Part shown: one piece after another, positions 1 through 16,822 of the stretch
How positions within the stretch are numbered: the stretch's first letter is position 1
Layout: each line of letters starts with the position of its first letter
Notes under the pieces: generated by a model
The model's input: only the letters and a program-made list of their open reading frames with translations
What the model was told of the DNA's origin: nothing
Databases searched by the model: none
Program-made: the position numbers and the translations under genes
Assembly (NCBI GenBank): GCA_963966185.1
Contig: CAWZYM010000246.1
Span: forward strand, 62,001-126,000
Length of the DNA: 64,000 nucleotides
Direction: 5' to 3'
From: Rhabditoides inermis
Lineage: Eukaryota; Nematoda; Chromadorea; Rhabditida; Rhabditidae

Positions 1-895
1 GAAGATTCCAGCGTTTGGTATCTGAAAATAGTGTGCAAAAATGAGAGAATTAGACACTTTCTTGAAAACCTATAGTTGAATCGGTATTGAACTAGGTTCA
101 TATTAGTATTGTCAGAATTCCGAGCTCCAATTTTTCCAGTCTTTTTCATTTTTCTTTTGTTTTTAGTTTTTCAAGTCGTATGGTGGAAAAGAAAATGGTG
201 GAATTCGGGTCTGACCATCGCGATAATGGAACAACATAACAACACAACGAAAATTAATCAAGTTGAAATCATATCAATATGTAAATTTAACAATCAAAAT
301 TAACACGTGGAAGCAAATCTTTCTCCGTCTGCACACTCTTATTTGCGCACACTCTCTCACACAGTATTGGCACTACGGTATTGTTCACCTCATGTGTTAT
401 TTTAAATTCGCGCAGTTTCTTGCGTGCTAATTTCAAGTTGCGGTGTTATAAGCATTCCCGCGCAGAAAGTTGGTGTGATAATGATGTGCACATTATACTC
501 TTCTGCGATTACTTTACATCATTCCAACTTTTCACACGAATAACATGCAAAGAAGATCATGTGTAGAGGGGACTTTGGTACGGCGGCAGGCGTTTTCGTT
601 CAGCCGCGCTTTGTGCAGCGAGGAAATGGGCGATGAAAAAGATGAAAAGGCGAGATCAATAGGTCATTCTGTTTGACCGCAACTTTTATAAAGGGCGTCT
701 CGATCTCGAAATCAGTTTCCACACTTTTCACCTAGAACTCGTTGTTTCGCCTCAGAAATTCAAGAGTTTGATGATAACTAGGCATGTTGAGGTATTATAG
801 GCAAGTAAGGTTTGATCAGAAGTATCACATAAGAATTTTAGTATGATATGCAAAATTTGGATTTTTGAAAACTTGTAAAAACTGAAAGTAGGTGA
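1..895. other. Intergenic / repeat-flanking sequence, no gene seen
   Basis: I see no convincing exon here. The short open frames are AT-rich and lack domain similarity that I recognise. The stretch leads into the reverse transcriptase remnant that starts near 900 and may include older, unrecognisable parts of the same element. Confidence 0.4.
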
Positions 896-901
896 TTATC
901 A

Positions 902-2500
902 ATGGTACATGGATTCCTAAGAAGCTGTACAACAAATATGATCGAATTTGTCGGATATGTTTCTTTTAATTTAGCTAGAAAAATAAACGTTGACTGTATC
1001 TATCTAGACGTAAGCAAAGCGTTCGACACGGTGTGTCATCGCCGACTTCTCATACTTTGTGAACGATATGGCTTGAACCGAGAAGTGCTGCGATGGCTTA
1101 CATGTTATCTGTGTGGTAGGTCGCAGTCCGTACGTATCGGATCATGCCATTCACACTGGCTGCCAGTACTGAGCGGTGTACCTCAAGGGTCGGTTCTTGG
1201 ACCACTCTTATTCCTGTTATACATCAACGACCTTGACAGAAACGCAATCAAATACAGTGAGCATATAACTTATGCTGACGATATGAAGCTATATATAAGT
1301 CATGACACTCCCGATTTTCATGAGAAACTGAGTCATGATCTGAATTGCACACGAAATTTCCTCGCAGGCCGGCAGTTAAAACTGTCAGTCAGTAAATGTG
1401 AGAATTATGGCAAGAAAAATCCAAGGTCAAAATATAAATGTGATAATGTGACTTTGTCAAACGTGGAGGTGGTGTCCCGACGATGACCCCGACTCTTAAC
1501 ACCTTTCGTCTAAACACCTTTCGGTGGTCATTCAAAAAGCAAATTCTCGAAAAAAAACACTGAAACGTACGTTCACTAAAAACAATTAACTGTTTTTGAA
1601 CTTTTACAAAACTTCGATACGACCAACTTCAGAGTACGGGTCAGAATTTTAGTGTCACATGAGTAAAGGTTGTATTAATGATCTAGAAAAAGTTCAGCGA
1701 GCTTTTACCAGAATAATATTGCCAAAAATGTCATATCCTCACCGTTTATCTGAATTGTCTCTAGAAACATTATGGTTCAGACGAGTCAAAACGGATTTGC
1801 GTATAATATTATTCTGGGAGATAGTTTGCCAGATTACGGTAGAAAATCGATCTACCCTCTAGTCGCATTCGATCTACCTTCTAGTCGTGAGGAGACCCAA
1901 GCGCGCGCTTTCAAACGGTAATATCGATCAAAGAAGCCGGCATGCGGATCAAAGAGGCCGCGCGACACTCGACCATTTGCTCGCGCTGTCTGACCTCTCT
2001 CGCTCGCAACTGAGTTTCGCCAACTGACCCCGGCTGGCAATAACAGAAACTATCCTCCAGGCGAAGACTATATAGTACACCGTTACCTATGTGACTATAT
2101 GAATACGCAGCACATGCCTTTCACACTAGTACCCCGAGATTCACGAGCTGCATCACTACGTTCTAATGGTCTCAAAATAACCTACACTGCCTCTGGCTCT
2201 GAGCCAACCTTTATTTCTTCCCGAGTGGTAAACTATTGGAACAAGCTGGACCGTTCTACCGTTTGTCTATACAGTAAGAAAGAATTCAAAATTGCCCTCA
2301 CCAGATTTCTTTCGCTTCACCCACTAGACGACCCCACTAGGCTCTAGTATATCGCGAGAGTACTATCATCGATTGTAGTGTCTCGTAGCAGGCTTTCCCT
2401 GCTCTCACCTTTCAGCCTGCTTCCTACCGGGAGCGCTTGTCTCACACAAGCAATTTGTGCCTCTGAGGGGCGCGCTGCAGTCTCGCCTTGCGGTGCGTGG
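902..2500 (+). mobile_element. Decayed non-LTR retrotransposon (LINE), RT domain to 3' end
   Basis: Three collinear plus-strand pieces read as LINE ORF2. At 902-1486 the core reverse transcriptase motifs are visible: DVSKAFDTV (motif A, first catalytic Asp), SGVPQGSVLGPLLF (motif B) and TYADDMKLY (motif C, catalytic YADD). At 1650-1860 there is a thumb-like segment with LEKVQRAFTR. At 2099-2347 lies the ORF C-terminus, which ends in DDPTRL. Stops and frame changes near 1487, 1860 and 2040 break the frame between the pieces. The endonuclease domain is not seen upstream, so the copy looks 5'-truncated and inactive. The C-terminus and 3' untranslated part recur inverted at 30.1-30.6 kb, which confirms a dispersed family. 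The motif style suggests the CR1/jockey group; the exact clade is inference. Confidence 0.85.
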
Positions 2501-3960
2501 ACTTGGATTGCTCGACACATCGGCCGACCAAACCATCTCCACTATCCTCATCTACTTCACTCACTTCTCGCACGCTTTTAGTCCATGCGACCCGAGACCC
2601 ACACACACATTCAGTCGAACACCGAGCACCCTCTTGTGCGGTATCCTCCCCCTCCCCCATTTTATTTTTGTTAGAAGACGATAGAATGATCAATGCCCCT
2701 TTATTATCAAGTATAATTTCAATGCCCCTGTCCTACCGGCTCATCACTGATGATGGTCCCGGCCGGTAGGATCACACATTCGGTCAGGTGAAAGGGACCG
2801 AAACCGGATGTGTGCCTTGCTAATTACATGTACTATTTCCTGTATAATTTTGTCTAATTTATCTTGTCGGTGAAGTTGAGTGATGAGCGGGGCGTCAGTT
2901 CCCTCTCCTCTTCAGATCCGTCTCGATTATTGTACATTTCTATGTTATATATACACACCCTTGTTTGATCATTACGCGTACTACAATTACATGAATAGGT
3001 TCGCGTACATCGCTGCGTGACATAACATCTGTACGTTTCAATTTGGTCGTAAGACCACCCCCACGCCCTTATGGGCGAACTTTACGTCTTCGGACGAACT
3101 GCCCATTACGGGCTTTCTCTTCATTACCCCTTTTTTCTCTTCAAAACTATGTTTCCAATTCATTCACCAAACGTCACACACTTTGTTTTCTCTTTCATTC
3201 GATCACTCTTGGACACCACACTACAAAGAACAGCCAATCTTGCGCGACTGTCTGCATGCGAAGAACATTTTGACTTTAGTCGCAATCAATAACGTCTATG
3301 TACTTTGACCCGAAAAGGGTCGCTCGTTCACGGAACTATTCTATGAAACACGATGTGCTAGAAAGGTGGCTGGTAGGTGCTAGCAATCAAACTACACACC
3401 ACAATGAATAGTCGATGTGGACGCGCTCAGTAATTACTACGATTTAAAAAAAAAAACATTCTCGCGACGTCTGCACATCACCCGACTCCCAGGTGCCATT
3501 CTGGCCATCACTCCTTCATTGTTACAACTAGTCAATACTTGGTCTATAGTAACACAACGGGGAGGATAAACCCAAGGTGTTATCACCGCAAAGCGGTCCC
3601 ACCCGGAATTCAGGTTGGTAGCGGGATGGGGCAGATACCCCGCGGATGCACGAGAATAGTACTCGCTACCATTACTGTAAGGTGGAATGACAGGTTCTGG
3701 CCTATTGGAATATGTCTAGTATCACTAAACTATCCCCAGTTCTGTTCTCACCCTTAAACGCACAGGCGCGGCTGCCTATAAACGCTGACCAACACAAAAG
3801 AGAATCCATACTTTCTACTAAAGAACATTCAGCGTGTGCAGAAAACAAACAAAAGATATGTGGCTGAACTACCTATCCAACAGAGATGCCAGCTATGGAT
3901 TCTCGGACCAGCACCTTTGTTCGTCCAGTGGTGTAGACCATCTGCAGTAGTCGAATTTAC
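2500..3960. other. Gene-poor stretch with possible further retroelement debris
   Basis: No exon with recognisable similarity was found. A segment at about 3820-3880 reads like the post-RT region of a LINE (IQRVQKTNKRYVAEL), which fits the reverse transcriptase scrap just downstream but on the opposite strand. The rest looks noncoding. Confidence 0.3.
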
Positions 3961-3984
3961 GCCGGTTTCACTTCATTTACACGC

Positions 3985-4055
3985 ATAGAGTTCCACGCGT
4001 CCTCGAATGCCACACTGTCGTACGCCTTCTTGTAGTCGATGAAGACGAGGTCACG
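3985..4055 (-). pseudogene. Reverse transcriptase motif-A fragment
   Basis: Read on the minus strand, this short piece gives FIDYKKAYDSVAFEDAW. This is the classic motif A of an RTE/craniofacial-type non-LTR reverse transcriptase (Asp-Tyr-Lys-Lys-Ala-Tyr-Asp-Ser). It differs from the DVSKAFD motif of the element at 902-2500, so it comes from another LINE family. Only about 70 bp are recognisable and no flanking RT motifs keep the frame. It is a relic. Confidence 0.6.
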
Positions 4056-5011
4056 AGGTACAGGTGGAGGGGGTTTCGGTGGGCGCGGTAGATCATGTCG
4101 TGGCAGGTGAGAGCGAGAACGAAGTAGCTCAAGGATCCTCTATTCTATTTGTCAAGTCGCAAGCGACGACGGAGAAGATACTGAACGAAGTGGCGGAGTA
4201 GAGCAAGAAATACGTTCTGGAGGTGAATAGACAGATGACGATGATCAACGCGCACCTTCCTCATCATCTTCCTCATCATCATCATCTTCAATACAAAATG
4301 AACATAATATTATGTCTGACTTTGATAGCAATTGGCGATGTGCAGTGGGAAAATAATACAAAAATGAAAATTCATCGCGAATAAAATTTATCGCGAGAAA
4401 ATTCATCGTGTGACGTCATCTGATGAATTTTCCAGGTTGCCGTAGAAATAAGTAGAAAACCTTTCGCGAAATTTTGATTTCGTAGTGAGAATTAACGGTA
4501 CGGTGCGTAAATTCGTATTTCCCACTGCAAAAAACATGTTTGTTTCTTTTTTAAATATAGTTTTTTTAATAGTTATTGTATTCTGATGTTCTTTCAAGTG
4601 GCACTTGTAGTTTATGCATGAAATTTAGGCTGGTGTGCTCCTTCGATGATCCAGTGGCCTGTAATTTAAATGCAGGTTGATCGAAAGTCATACGTTTACG
4701 CTGTGCAAATTTTCTACTTCCCGCCATTCACATTCAGCACTCTCTTCTCTATCTCTTCGCGTGCTTTTATATTTTATACGTGCGTGCTCTCGCGCAATAT
4801 GGTGGTGTGCCGTCGGCAAAGTGTGCCGATATGCCAGCAGAGGTGAACGATTTGGCCCCTATATCTTTAAATGAAATCAGGATGAGACGTGAAAGAATAT
4901 CTGCATGTTCCAGCTCTCGGAATGGCCGCCGCAGCGGTGTCTGGACGAATGACTGTCTGTGGTGTGTTGTGGCAGGTGCGTTCTGCCTCGTGGTCCTCCA
5001 TTCGTGCAGCG

Positions 5012-8553
<3,542 letters not shown>

Positions 8554-9300
8554 TTCCATTACACACAACGTTACAGTTTTATTAGTACGATTAAAATTAT
8601 ACATGAAAGAAACTCTAAACTTACAATTTCTTTTGGGTATAAATCTTGTGGAGTGAGATGTGATTACGATTGGTGTGAGGTATGACAGTTTGATCAAATA
8701 TTTGTGGAGCGCAAAATATTTCTCTCTCTTTTTTGTTGGCCGCGTCGAATCACAAATTCGAATTGATTGAACGTTGCTACTATCGTTAACGGCTCCATAG
8801 ACATCAAACAATCGCTGAATCGAATCGTGAATTCGCGAAATCAGTGTTCAATCACTTTCCAATCACTACCTGTTTGATCTGCGAGCGACGCGATTGGTTG
8901 TGAGTTGTGAGGAGTGAACTCGTTTTGGTGGTTTACAGCTCGGATTAAGAACTCCAAAAGTCAACACGGCTATTCGACACATTTAATACCCAAATCATCT
9001 GAGTGAGCATATTCTCCCAGGCCGGTTCCGACTGTTGTCTCTTTGCACAAACGGAGCCATTTCTCATCCGCGCATATGCTAATATATTATTCATCGGCCC
9101 CCTTCTTGCGATCTTGCGTACACATGCGAACCTGCCCAGGTTCTTTAGTGAAGACCAAAAAAAAATACGTGATTACGCAATCCACGTCCAATCTTTATGT
9201 GAAATCTCACGGATCTTATCGGCACATCTTCGCTTTCACGTTCTTTCCTCGTTTACATGAAACAGGCTATAGCCTACTCAGGTACAGAGAGAGAGAGAGG

Positions 9301-9369
<69 letters not shown>

Positions 9370-9531
9370 CAAAGAGTTCTATGTTTCTATCTCTTCGTGT
9401 ATCTTCTCTTCATTCGTGCGAGTCGGAATGGCATGTGAGTTAGATGTAAGTACTCTCTGCTCTCTCCCTTACTATTGTCCAAGTGATTCGATTGCGCCTT
9501 GTGATTGCATTCCGATCCTGTTCTCTCTCTC

Positions 9532-9575
<44 letters not shown>

Positions 9576-9817
9576 CGCTTCAACCGCCTGACTGTTCTTT
9601 GTCTGCCGTGTTTTGTCCACGTCGGTTTGGAAGTCCACGTCTTTTGCTGACGCAAACGACTTTTGACGATTAGGAAGGAAACCAAGTCCAAACAATGTGT
9701 TATCAACGATATTATGACTGTGATGTGCATGCTCGTATCACAACAATGACACTGATTCCCATCAAACAACATGCACAATGGGACATCAACATCGCCCCCT
9801 AACAAAGTATTCCACGC

Positions 9818-9864
<47 letters not shown>

Positions 9865-12299
9865 GATGCTACTGTGTCTGCCTGCACTGTCTGCTCTCAT
9901 AATCTCGGGGCAATCACGCGATTTCTCGTCCAAAAAGAGAAAGAGAGGCGGGTGGAATTCGAATGAGTTCTCCTACTACCGTGTCTTTCGTGCACCCGGT
10001 TCCACTTTCGCTGACGCGTTTTTCGTGCAAACTGCAAGCGGGGAGACGCCCAATCAAACTATCAAACCACCATCAGCTATCACGTCCCGCTTGCTTGCAC
10101 TATGATACCTGTACACAACAGGCACAGAGATCAAAGTCTCCCCTCTCCGTTCTCTCACTCGAGAGGCACGACGGATTACTGATGATGCGATCAGCCACTG
10201 ATCGCATCATCGGGGTGCCATGTCGGAACGATTAGCCGCCTATTCTATATTCGCATCGTATGTACGAGGTACGACCGCGGTCACTCACTACGTCACTTGA
10301 CTCGGTTGTGGTTGATATGAATATATGTGGCGACCCCTTCTCTCTTCTCTACGTGGTGCTACAACGTGCTGTTATTTGGTCTCTTCGCTTTCACCGCTAT
10401 TCATATTTCATGTTCACGCCGTTTTTGCGTCAGTCTCGCGCGTTCGAAACGCGAGCATTGAAAGGCTGAGAATGGCAGCGGTGTTGTGGGGCAATTGCCA
10501 GATTCAGAATAGCCCTTGATTATCGTAGTGACGACCGCAACAGAAAAAAGGACATTGCTGGCGCCATTTGCAGGCCAAGAAACCAAAAAAGCACGGCACG
10601 CATTTCATTTCAATTACGCAAAAGAAAAGGAAATGTCGTAACTAGGTCGGAAATGGCATACACCGAATTCTCCATACTCTCTCTCTCTCTCTACTATCTT
10701 TCTTTCTCTCTTTTTCTCTTTCTTTCTCTCTCCCTCTCCCTCTTTCTCTCTCTCTTTCTCTCTCCCTCTCCCTCTCCCTCTCGCTCTCTCTCTCATCGAG
10801 TGTACCCGCCATGTGTGCCCGACCTATGTACGAACCCAGCTCGGTTTTCTGTGACGCAACCGTTTTCTGTATTCCGACTGTCAAGTGAGGCAAACTTCCG
10901 TCGCTTTCCCAGTGACCCGAACCGCTTTCTTGAGAGAAGAGAGAGAGAGAGGATTTCTCGGATTTCTCGAATATCTCTCATCGCCGACTGCAGTTCGGTT
11001 CGAAATTGTTGTGGCTGTGGTTGTGGTTTTGATTATTATATCGTTTGCGAGCATGTGTGCAATGAGCAACGCCTCTTCTTTTCTCGTTCTTGTATCGTGT
11101 ATCGTGGTTGCAAGAATTTCCCGGAGGCAAGCAGGGCGCTCGCACAATGCATCTGGAATGGGAACGAGGAGAGCGGATAAGGGTTCTCGATGAGCATCCT
11201 CCCTCTCTCTATCTCTAGTATTTCCTTAAGTCTGTGTAGTCTCTTTCCGTTCACTAGTACAGCTGCTGTTCTCTCCAAATTCAATTGCCCCAGCTGCATT
11301 CTTTTTTTTCCGCGCTCAGAAAACACTGTGTTTCCATAGGAATGACCGAAAATTCCGCGACCGCCACTTTGCCATCCTTTTAAGACTGCTGCGTGCGCGT
11401 GTTTCGAATTCCTTCCCGGCTCCGAACGCTATGCAAATTCCACACTCTGCGCCCTCTCCGATCGCCTGCTCTCTCGCTCGTTCTCTGTCGCCGCGCGTGT
11501 TTGGCTGATTCGTTCATTCGTCACACCCTCTCTCCCTACACAGTCAGATAGCCATCTCTTCGCCCGTCCACATATTTATTCTTCCTTCCACCTGCCCGCA
11601 ATGCCATTCCGCCTATTCGGCACACAACTATTTGAGCGTATTCAAACTCGCGTTCACTTTGTTGTACTTGAACTCGATTCCAGGTTCCAGTGCTTACGAA
11701 TACATTCGCTTGTTAGTCACACTTACTGACTCTCTTTCCTAGAATCCTTGATTCGTCTCGTTGCTGAGTCTCGTGTCTCCACTTTCTCGTATTTCCTTCC
11801 CCGTATTCCTTCCCTCTGAATATGAAACGAGCCACTGACCCGGGACCCGGCTCGGCCCGCGGCAATACATTATTTGTGTATGCGGAATGCCAGCACAGCG
11901 TGTTTCGGCGCCGATTATTCGCCTGGCGCGAATATGGAAGACAGAGATCACATGTCTGAGTCCTACAAGTTCTTGTTGTGCACTTTGCACTACCCCCGAG
12001 CCATGTGTGCTCGGTACTGGTCAGCCGTGAGAGGCTACACTCTCGGTGTCCGGTGAGCGAGCGGTCTACGCACTGTCAATCGGTTTTCCGGCTGCACATT
12101 CCTCTCAAGTGACATATTGCTTGCGACTTTGCGTATAAGCCTCCGATCGTATGATGATCGCCCATTGTTTGCTGCGGAGAAAAAGAGGGAAGCCCCCCCT
12201 CTCTGTGAAGTGGAGACTGTTTGACTGCTCACAATCTGCTCACAATCTAACCGAGGTCTTGGTTCGTGAATGCCTCGTGGTGGTCGTTGGGCATTGTGT

Positions 12300-12346
<47 letters not shown>

Positions 12347-13820
12347 GTGAAGAGAGACCATGTCTTTATCGGGTAGTTGTATTTGTTGATGTGATAGGGT
12401 GGAGTGATGGTCTGTGGTTGTTTGGAACCGGTATAATGTGATGGCCACGTCAATCACATTTCTCTCTCTATCTCTCTTTTCTCTTTTCTTACTTCTTACT
12501 CACTCCCAAACGCAGCACACTACTTTCTACCGCGGTAATCGCTCCGGCGGCTCCAAAGGCGCTTTATGCGGGATTTACAGCTCTACTATGTCTTTTTCGT
12601 CTTTCATGTGTTCGCTTATCGCATAAGGTTTTGCATCGCTCATTTTCGGACTCTATACTGCCTTTGCTCGATAACACTTATCGCCGAGATACGCATACTA
12701 CCGAGAGAGAGAGAGAGAGAGAGATTTCCAATATCTGGTGTTGTCGGTGTATTTCTCATTAGCATGATGTACTCTCGCTTCTCATATTGTTTTTATGCAG
12801 CGTGGGGCGAAACGGCGAAAACATTCGTCCCAATCACGCTCACATTCATTGCACACGTGGAGAAGCCAGTGTAGAAATGGGCATTGATATGTATGCCATG
12901 TCGTTATAGTGCTGTTTCCCGACTCCCGGTTTCTCCATCTGTCATTTCCCGGGCACAGTCAACCAGTTATCATGTTGTCAACCACCCCTAATCATTCTCC
13001 TTGTAGCATTCCGTTCGTGTCTCTCTCCTTATTACTCCCCCCTCTCTCTCTCTCTCCTTCTTCTCCCTCCTCCCACTCGCTATCCGAATTGCCGAGACTT
13101 CCCCTCCAAAGGACATGCCCTTCTATCACTCCGTGTTTGTGTGGACATGTCGGGTGTAGCCCCCAACAAACGCCCCCTATTCCCTTCCCCATCTCTTCTT
13201 TTCTCACCCACACCCTGTCTACTTCTCTCCCCGCTTCCTCTCTTGTAACATATCCTTTCCCCCCCCCACACACACACACATGTCACTGCCTTCTTTCCAT
13301 TACAAGCCAAATAAACATACAGTCACATCGCAGACGAGACATGTTTTGTTGTTATTATATTTGTTGGGGAGGACAACAGTGAATACGCTTTTTTCTGTTT
13401 GATTTCGTACGCTGATGTCTCCTGCTCGTTAGAGGGTATTCATTTCCTGGATGTAATATGCAATTGACTTCCTCTTTTCTTCGATCGTCTACCTAATTAT
13501 CTATGTAATTATCATTATTCATGCAAGACCACCAAAAACTCGCTCTCACTTGTCGCGTGTCGCCTCACACCACTTCCAGAATTCTGGAGAAGTCTCTTTC
13601 TCTCTTTCTCTTTCTCTCTCTCTCCCTCTTCCTCTCTGACTCCCCCCTCTCTCCGCCTCTGAAATACCATGTAGTATAAGTATATTTCTCGCCTGTCCTT
13701 GCCAGAGTTGTGTCGTTTCTGCCCGCTATCGTGCGTCACTGGCTTTTCATTTCTCGCGCCCGCCTGATATGGAATACATGCCACAATATGATTTCTTGCC
13801 CCAATTCTCATTCCTCTATA
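8554..13820. other. Gene-poor, simple-sequence-rich interval
   Basis: No supported gene. The interval holds several dinucleotide tracts: GA at 9286-9369, TC at 9521-9570 and 9820-9861, polypyrimidine at 10675-10795, GA at 12300-12343, and mixed C/T at 13020-13280 and 13590-13660. Translations over them are Arg/Glu or Ser/Leu repeats. Short non-repetitive stretches between the tracts could hide 5' exons or regulatory DNA of the small gene at 13.8 kb, but I cannot identify any. Confidence 0.6.
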
Positions 13821-13835
13821 TTTTTAGCTCCTCCA

Positions 13836-14235
13836 ATGTCGATCCATAAGAAAGTCAAGTTCCTTCGCCGTTCCATCTCTGAGAAGCTGCTCGGAAAGAA
13901 GTGAGTGTTTCAAAGATAACGTTCTGTTGTTTTGTAAACATCAATGTGAGACGTCGTAGTTCGAACGGTTTTATGTCGTTTTTCAATGTGTTTCATTGTA
14001 AACACTCTGCAAAATGTTAGCATATGATTTTCGACTGGTTGACCACTGGCCGTTCTTTGGTTCGCGCGCTGGAAGATCGAATCAGACGACTGTTTGGCGA
14101 AGCGTGCATGATGTCTACGCAACAGTGTGGCTTGCTATCGCTTTCCTTCTCCTTTGCATTCCGCTTTTCGAGGGCTATCGGAAGTAACTGCAATTATGAA
14201 GTCGTTGACTTTGCAGTTTCCGTAAACATGGAAGA

Positions 14236-14291
<56 letters not shown>

Positions 14292-14861
14292 ATAGTCAAC
14301 TGTCAGGTATAAATGGCTCGCTTCCGAGGCTATCACATTTCCCCACTCATTATCCTGAGAGAGTCCTTGAAAGCTGTTTGGTTCACTCGATCCACCTAAT
14401 TCCCAATATCTTTTTCTGTCAGCCGCGTCCGCATGAAAGTAGAAAGAGATAATCTGAGGAAGCGTGGATGCGTCACCATCACTTCCTTATTGCTACACAC
14501 CTATACTGCCTCGAAGAAGTCCCAGATGACAGACAATGTTTGCAGGGAAGAGCAGCCGTCGCGTCCCTCCTCCTCCACCTCCTCCATCGATGAGGAAGAG
14601 ATCGACCCGTTCAAGGTAAAGACATAAATAACACACACAAGTAACAACACTGTTTGTATAAATTGGAGCACAACCTGATCAAAAAAACTTCAGGCGATCC
14701 TTCGCGCCAATAACGACAACACGTCTCACCTGGTGTTCCACGGCTCCTCGCTGCGTTCCATGTCCTCCATGAACATCGCACAGAAGAAGAACGAGGCGAC
14801 ATACGACAACAACAACGGCCGGAAGCCGCTGAGGGCTGTCCAGTCCGTCAAGTTCCACTGA
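13836..14861 (+). CDS. Small basic/Ser-rich protein of unknown function
   Basis: Three exons join in frame to about 100 residues. Exon 1 (13836-13901) starts at an ATG just after a TTTTTAG acceptor-like site and encodes MSIHKKVKFLRRSISEKLLG; exon 2 (about 14549-14615) encodes a Glu/Ser-rich part with SSSTSSIDEEEIDPFK; exon 3 (about 14694-14861) ends with LRAVQSVKFH and a TGA. Introns are GT-AG; the first carries a long GA tract at 14228-14287. There is no signal peptide or membrane segment, and the basic N-terminus with an acidic middle suggests a small intracellular protein. I do not recognise the family. The acceptor right before the ATG fits SL trans-splicing or an unseen upstream exon. 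Confidence 0.6.
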
Positions 14862-15880
14862 CGCCATCCGCCACAGCCACTGTAGTCTGTTGTCCGTCTC
14901 CCCTGCATGTAGGCTATAGTCGGGTACGGAAGAAGCGCCGCAGACTTTTTGCATGACTCCTGCAAATCCTCATTCTTCCCGTAGAGCATACGCCCCGATG
15001 AGAGCTGATCAGCTGTGATATCGATCTCCATTTCGTATTGATTTATTTGAGGTGTGTGTTGTGTTTTGACCGTTCTGTATGTGTACAAAGATAAATGCGT
15101 TCAATTTGAAAGCATCATAACCGTGAACAGAAAAAGTGAGATTTTATCAAAAATACAAAAGTACTTCAGTTAAATGTACGATATTCGTTTGCGATGGGCG
15201 AGAGTGATTGCATTTGAAGGTCGATGATCGAAACGATGTGAGCAGAAAAAGTGAGAAAGGAGAAGAGTGAGCCAATTGAACAAGGGAGCGAGCCGAGCAT
15301 CTTTCCACTTTCAGTTCCCAGTCGCGTCGGCCTCAATTTGAACCGTGTTCTAGTTCACTTCCACAAACATCCGCAATCAGTTTCATTTCACATTTATCAT
15401 TAATCTGAAACGCTCGCGTGTGGTCTCATTTTATTTGAAATTTGCAGTTTTCTAAAGTCCTAGCGTACCTGAGTTCACTGTTTACGCATGACGTTGCATA
15501 CCTAGTGTAACAATGATTGTAACAGTGATAGTGAATGGGCATTCATGGTTCATGCGAGATACTCTGATATCACTTTCCCACTGCAGTGTGTAAGAGTGAT
15601 ATGTACGCATAGCCAGAGATCGTCTAGAAACATTGTGATGAGAACACTGACCTTTCTGGCGGGAGATTCTAAAACAATGAAAACTTTGATAATCACCGTT
15701 TTTTTCCTTTTCACTCTGCAAGAGTTTGGTTTCCAGTCTAAACTATCTAATTCAAACTCAAATTCAAATTCAAGTTCTCTTGGCGCTACCCATAAACCAT
15801 CTAACCTTTATGTTTTTTTATCATACTCACATGTTTTGATGATTTTATAGTGGACTGTGTGTAAGAGAGGAGAGAAAAAG

Positions 15881-15929
<49 letters not shown>

Positions 15930-16822
15930 GAAAGAGAGAGAGAGAGGTGTTTGCCTCGCCTCTCTCGTCTTATCAGCCAACAAAGAGACATGGTCTGTTA
16001 TTGCCCGCATTCATGTCCCTCGTCCTCCTCATATATAAACGCACTGTCAGCATCTGGCAGACTCTCACTGATCTGCCCTATTTGGATATGCCGCGCCCTC
16101 GATAAACAGAGGGTGACAAGTTGTCAGCGCGACGGCGGCGGCTGGCAACAGTTTGTCTGCGCCCTCCCCCACTTATTCAATAGATCCGCTCCGAATTGCG
16201 ACGCATTTCATAGCCACATTCTATTCTGACACTGAATCACAGTCTGTCTATTGTCGTGTGTGCCCTTGGCTGCCAGACCACCTGGTGTCATTTGCGGCTT
16301 ATACCCCCGGCACTGCGCGAGCGAGAGTTTCGAGTTTCAACGATTAGAGTGTGTAAGATTCAATACACCACCTTCTTCAACTTTCTCTTCGTTCAGAACA
16401 TCTCATTCAGTTTCCATCTTCTCTTTTCGACATATTATATATATAATGGTTGTTCTGTGTGTTTGGTTGTCTCTAAGTCTCCAAGAATCCGGGAACTGTG
16501 TCAGGGGTGCATTATTCGGCTATGCGAGATGGAAAGGGGAAGCTGTCGTACACATGTGATCGCATCTCCCCTTTCCCCCTTCCTTCCTTTCTACTACCCT
16601 ACTCTCGCCGTGTATCCTGTTTCCCCTACTGTCCTGTCCACTTTCCCCTAGTTTCGGCGCCGCATGGTTTATTGTGATTTGCATAATCCTATTGACTGGT
16701 TCGATTGCCGCACGCGGCTCACGGTTGCGTATTCCACGCGCCACTTTCACATTTATTACTTACGTTGTTTTGCAACACACTCACTTTTTGTTTCAGTTGC
16801 AGTGTTTTCTCGCTGGAAAACC
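14862..16822. other. Intergenic, no gene seen
   Basis: No supported exon. It includes a GA tract at 15884-15946 and a short (TTCAAA)n-like stretch near 15750-15775. The DNA between the small Ser-rich gene and the LIM gene probably contains the LIM promoter, but I cannot point to a specific element. Confidence 0.5.

Noticed and set aside
902..1486. Intact reverse transcriptase gene
   Set aside because: The frame stays open only over the core RT motifs; endonuclease, N-terminus and continuous C-terminus are missing, so it is a relic.
9286..9369. Regular repeats that could suggest a CRISPR-like or minisatellite array
   Set aside because: Pure dinucleotide (GA)n without unique spacers; typical eukaryotic microsatellite.
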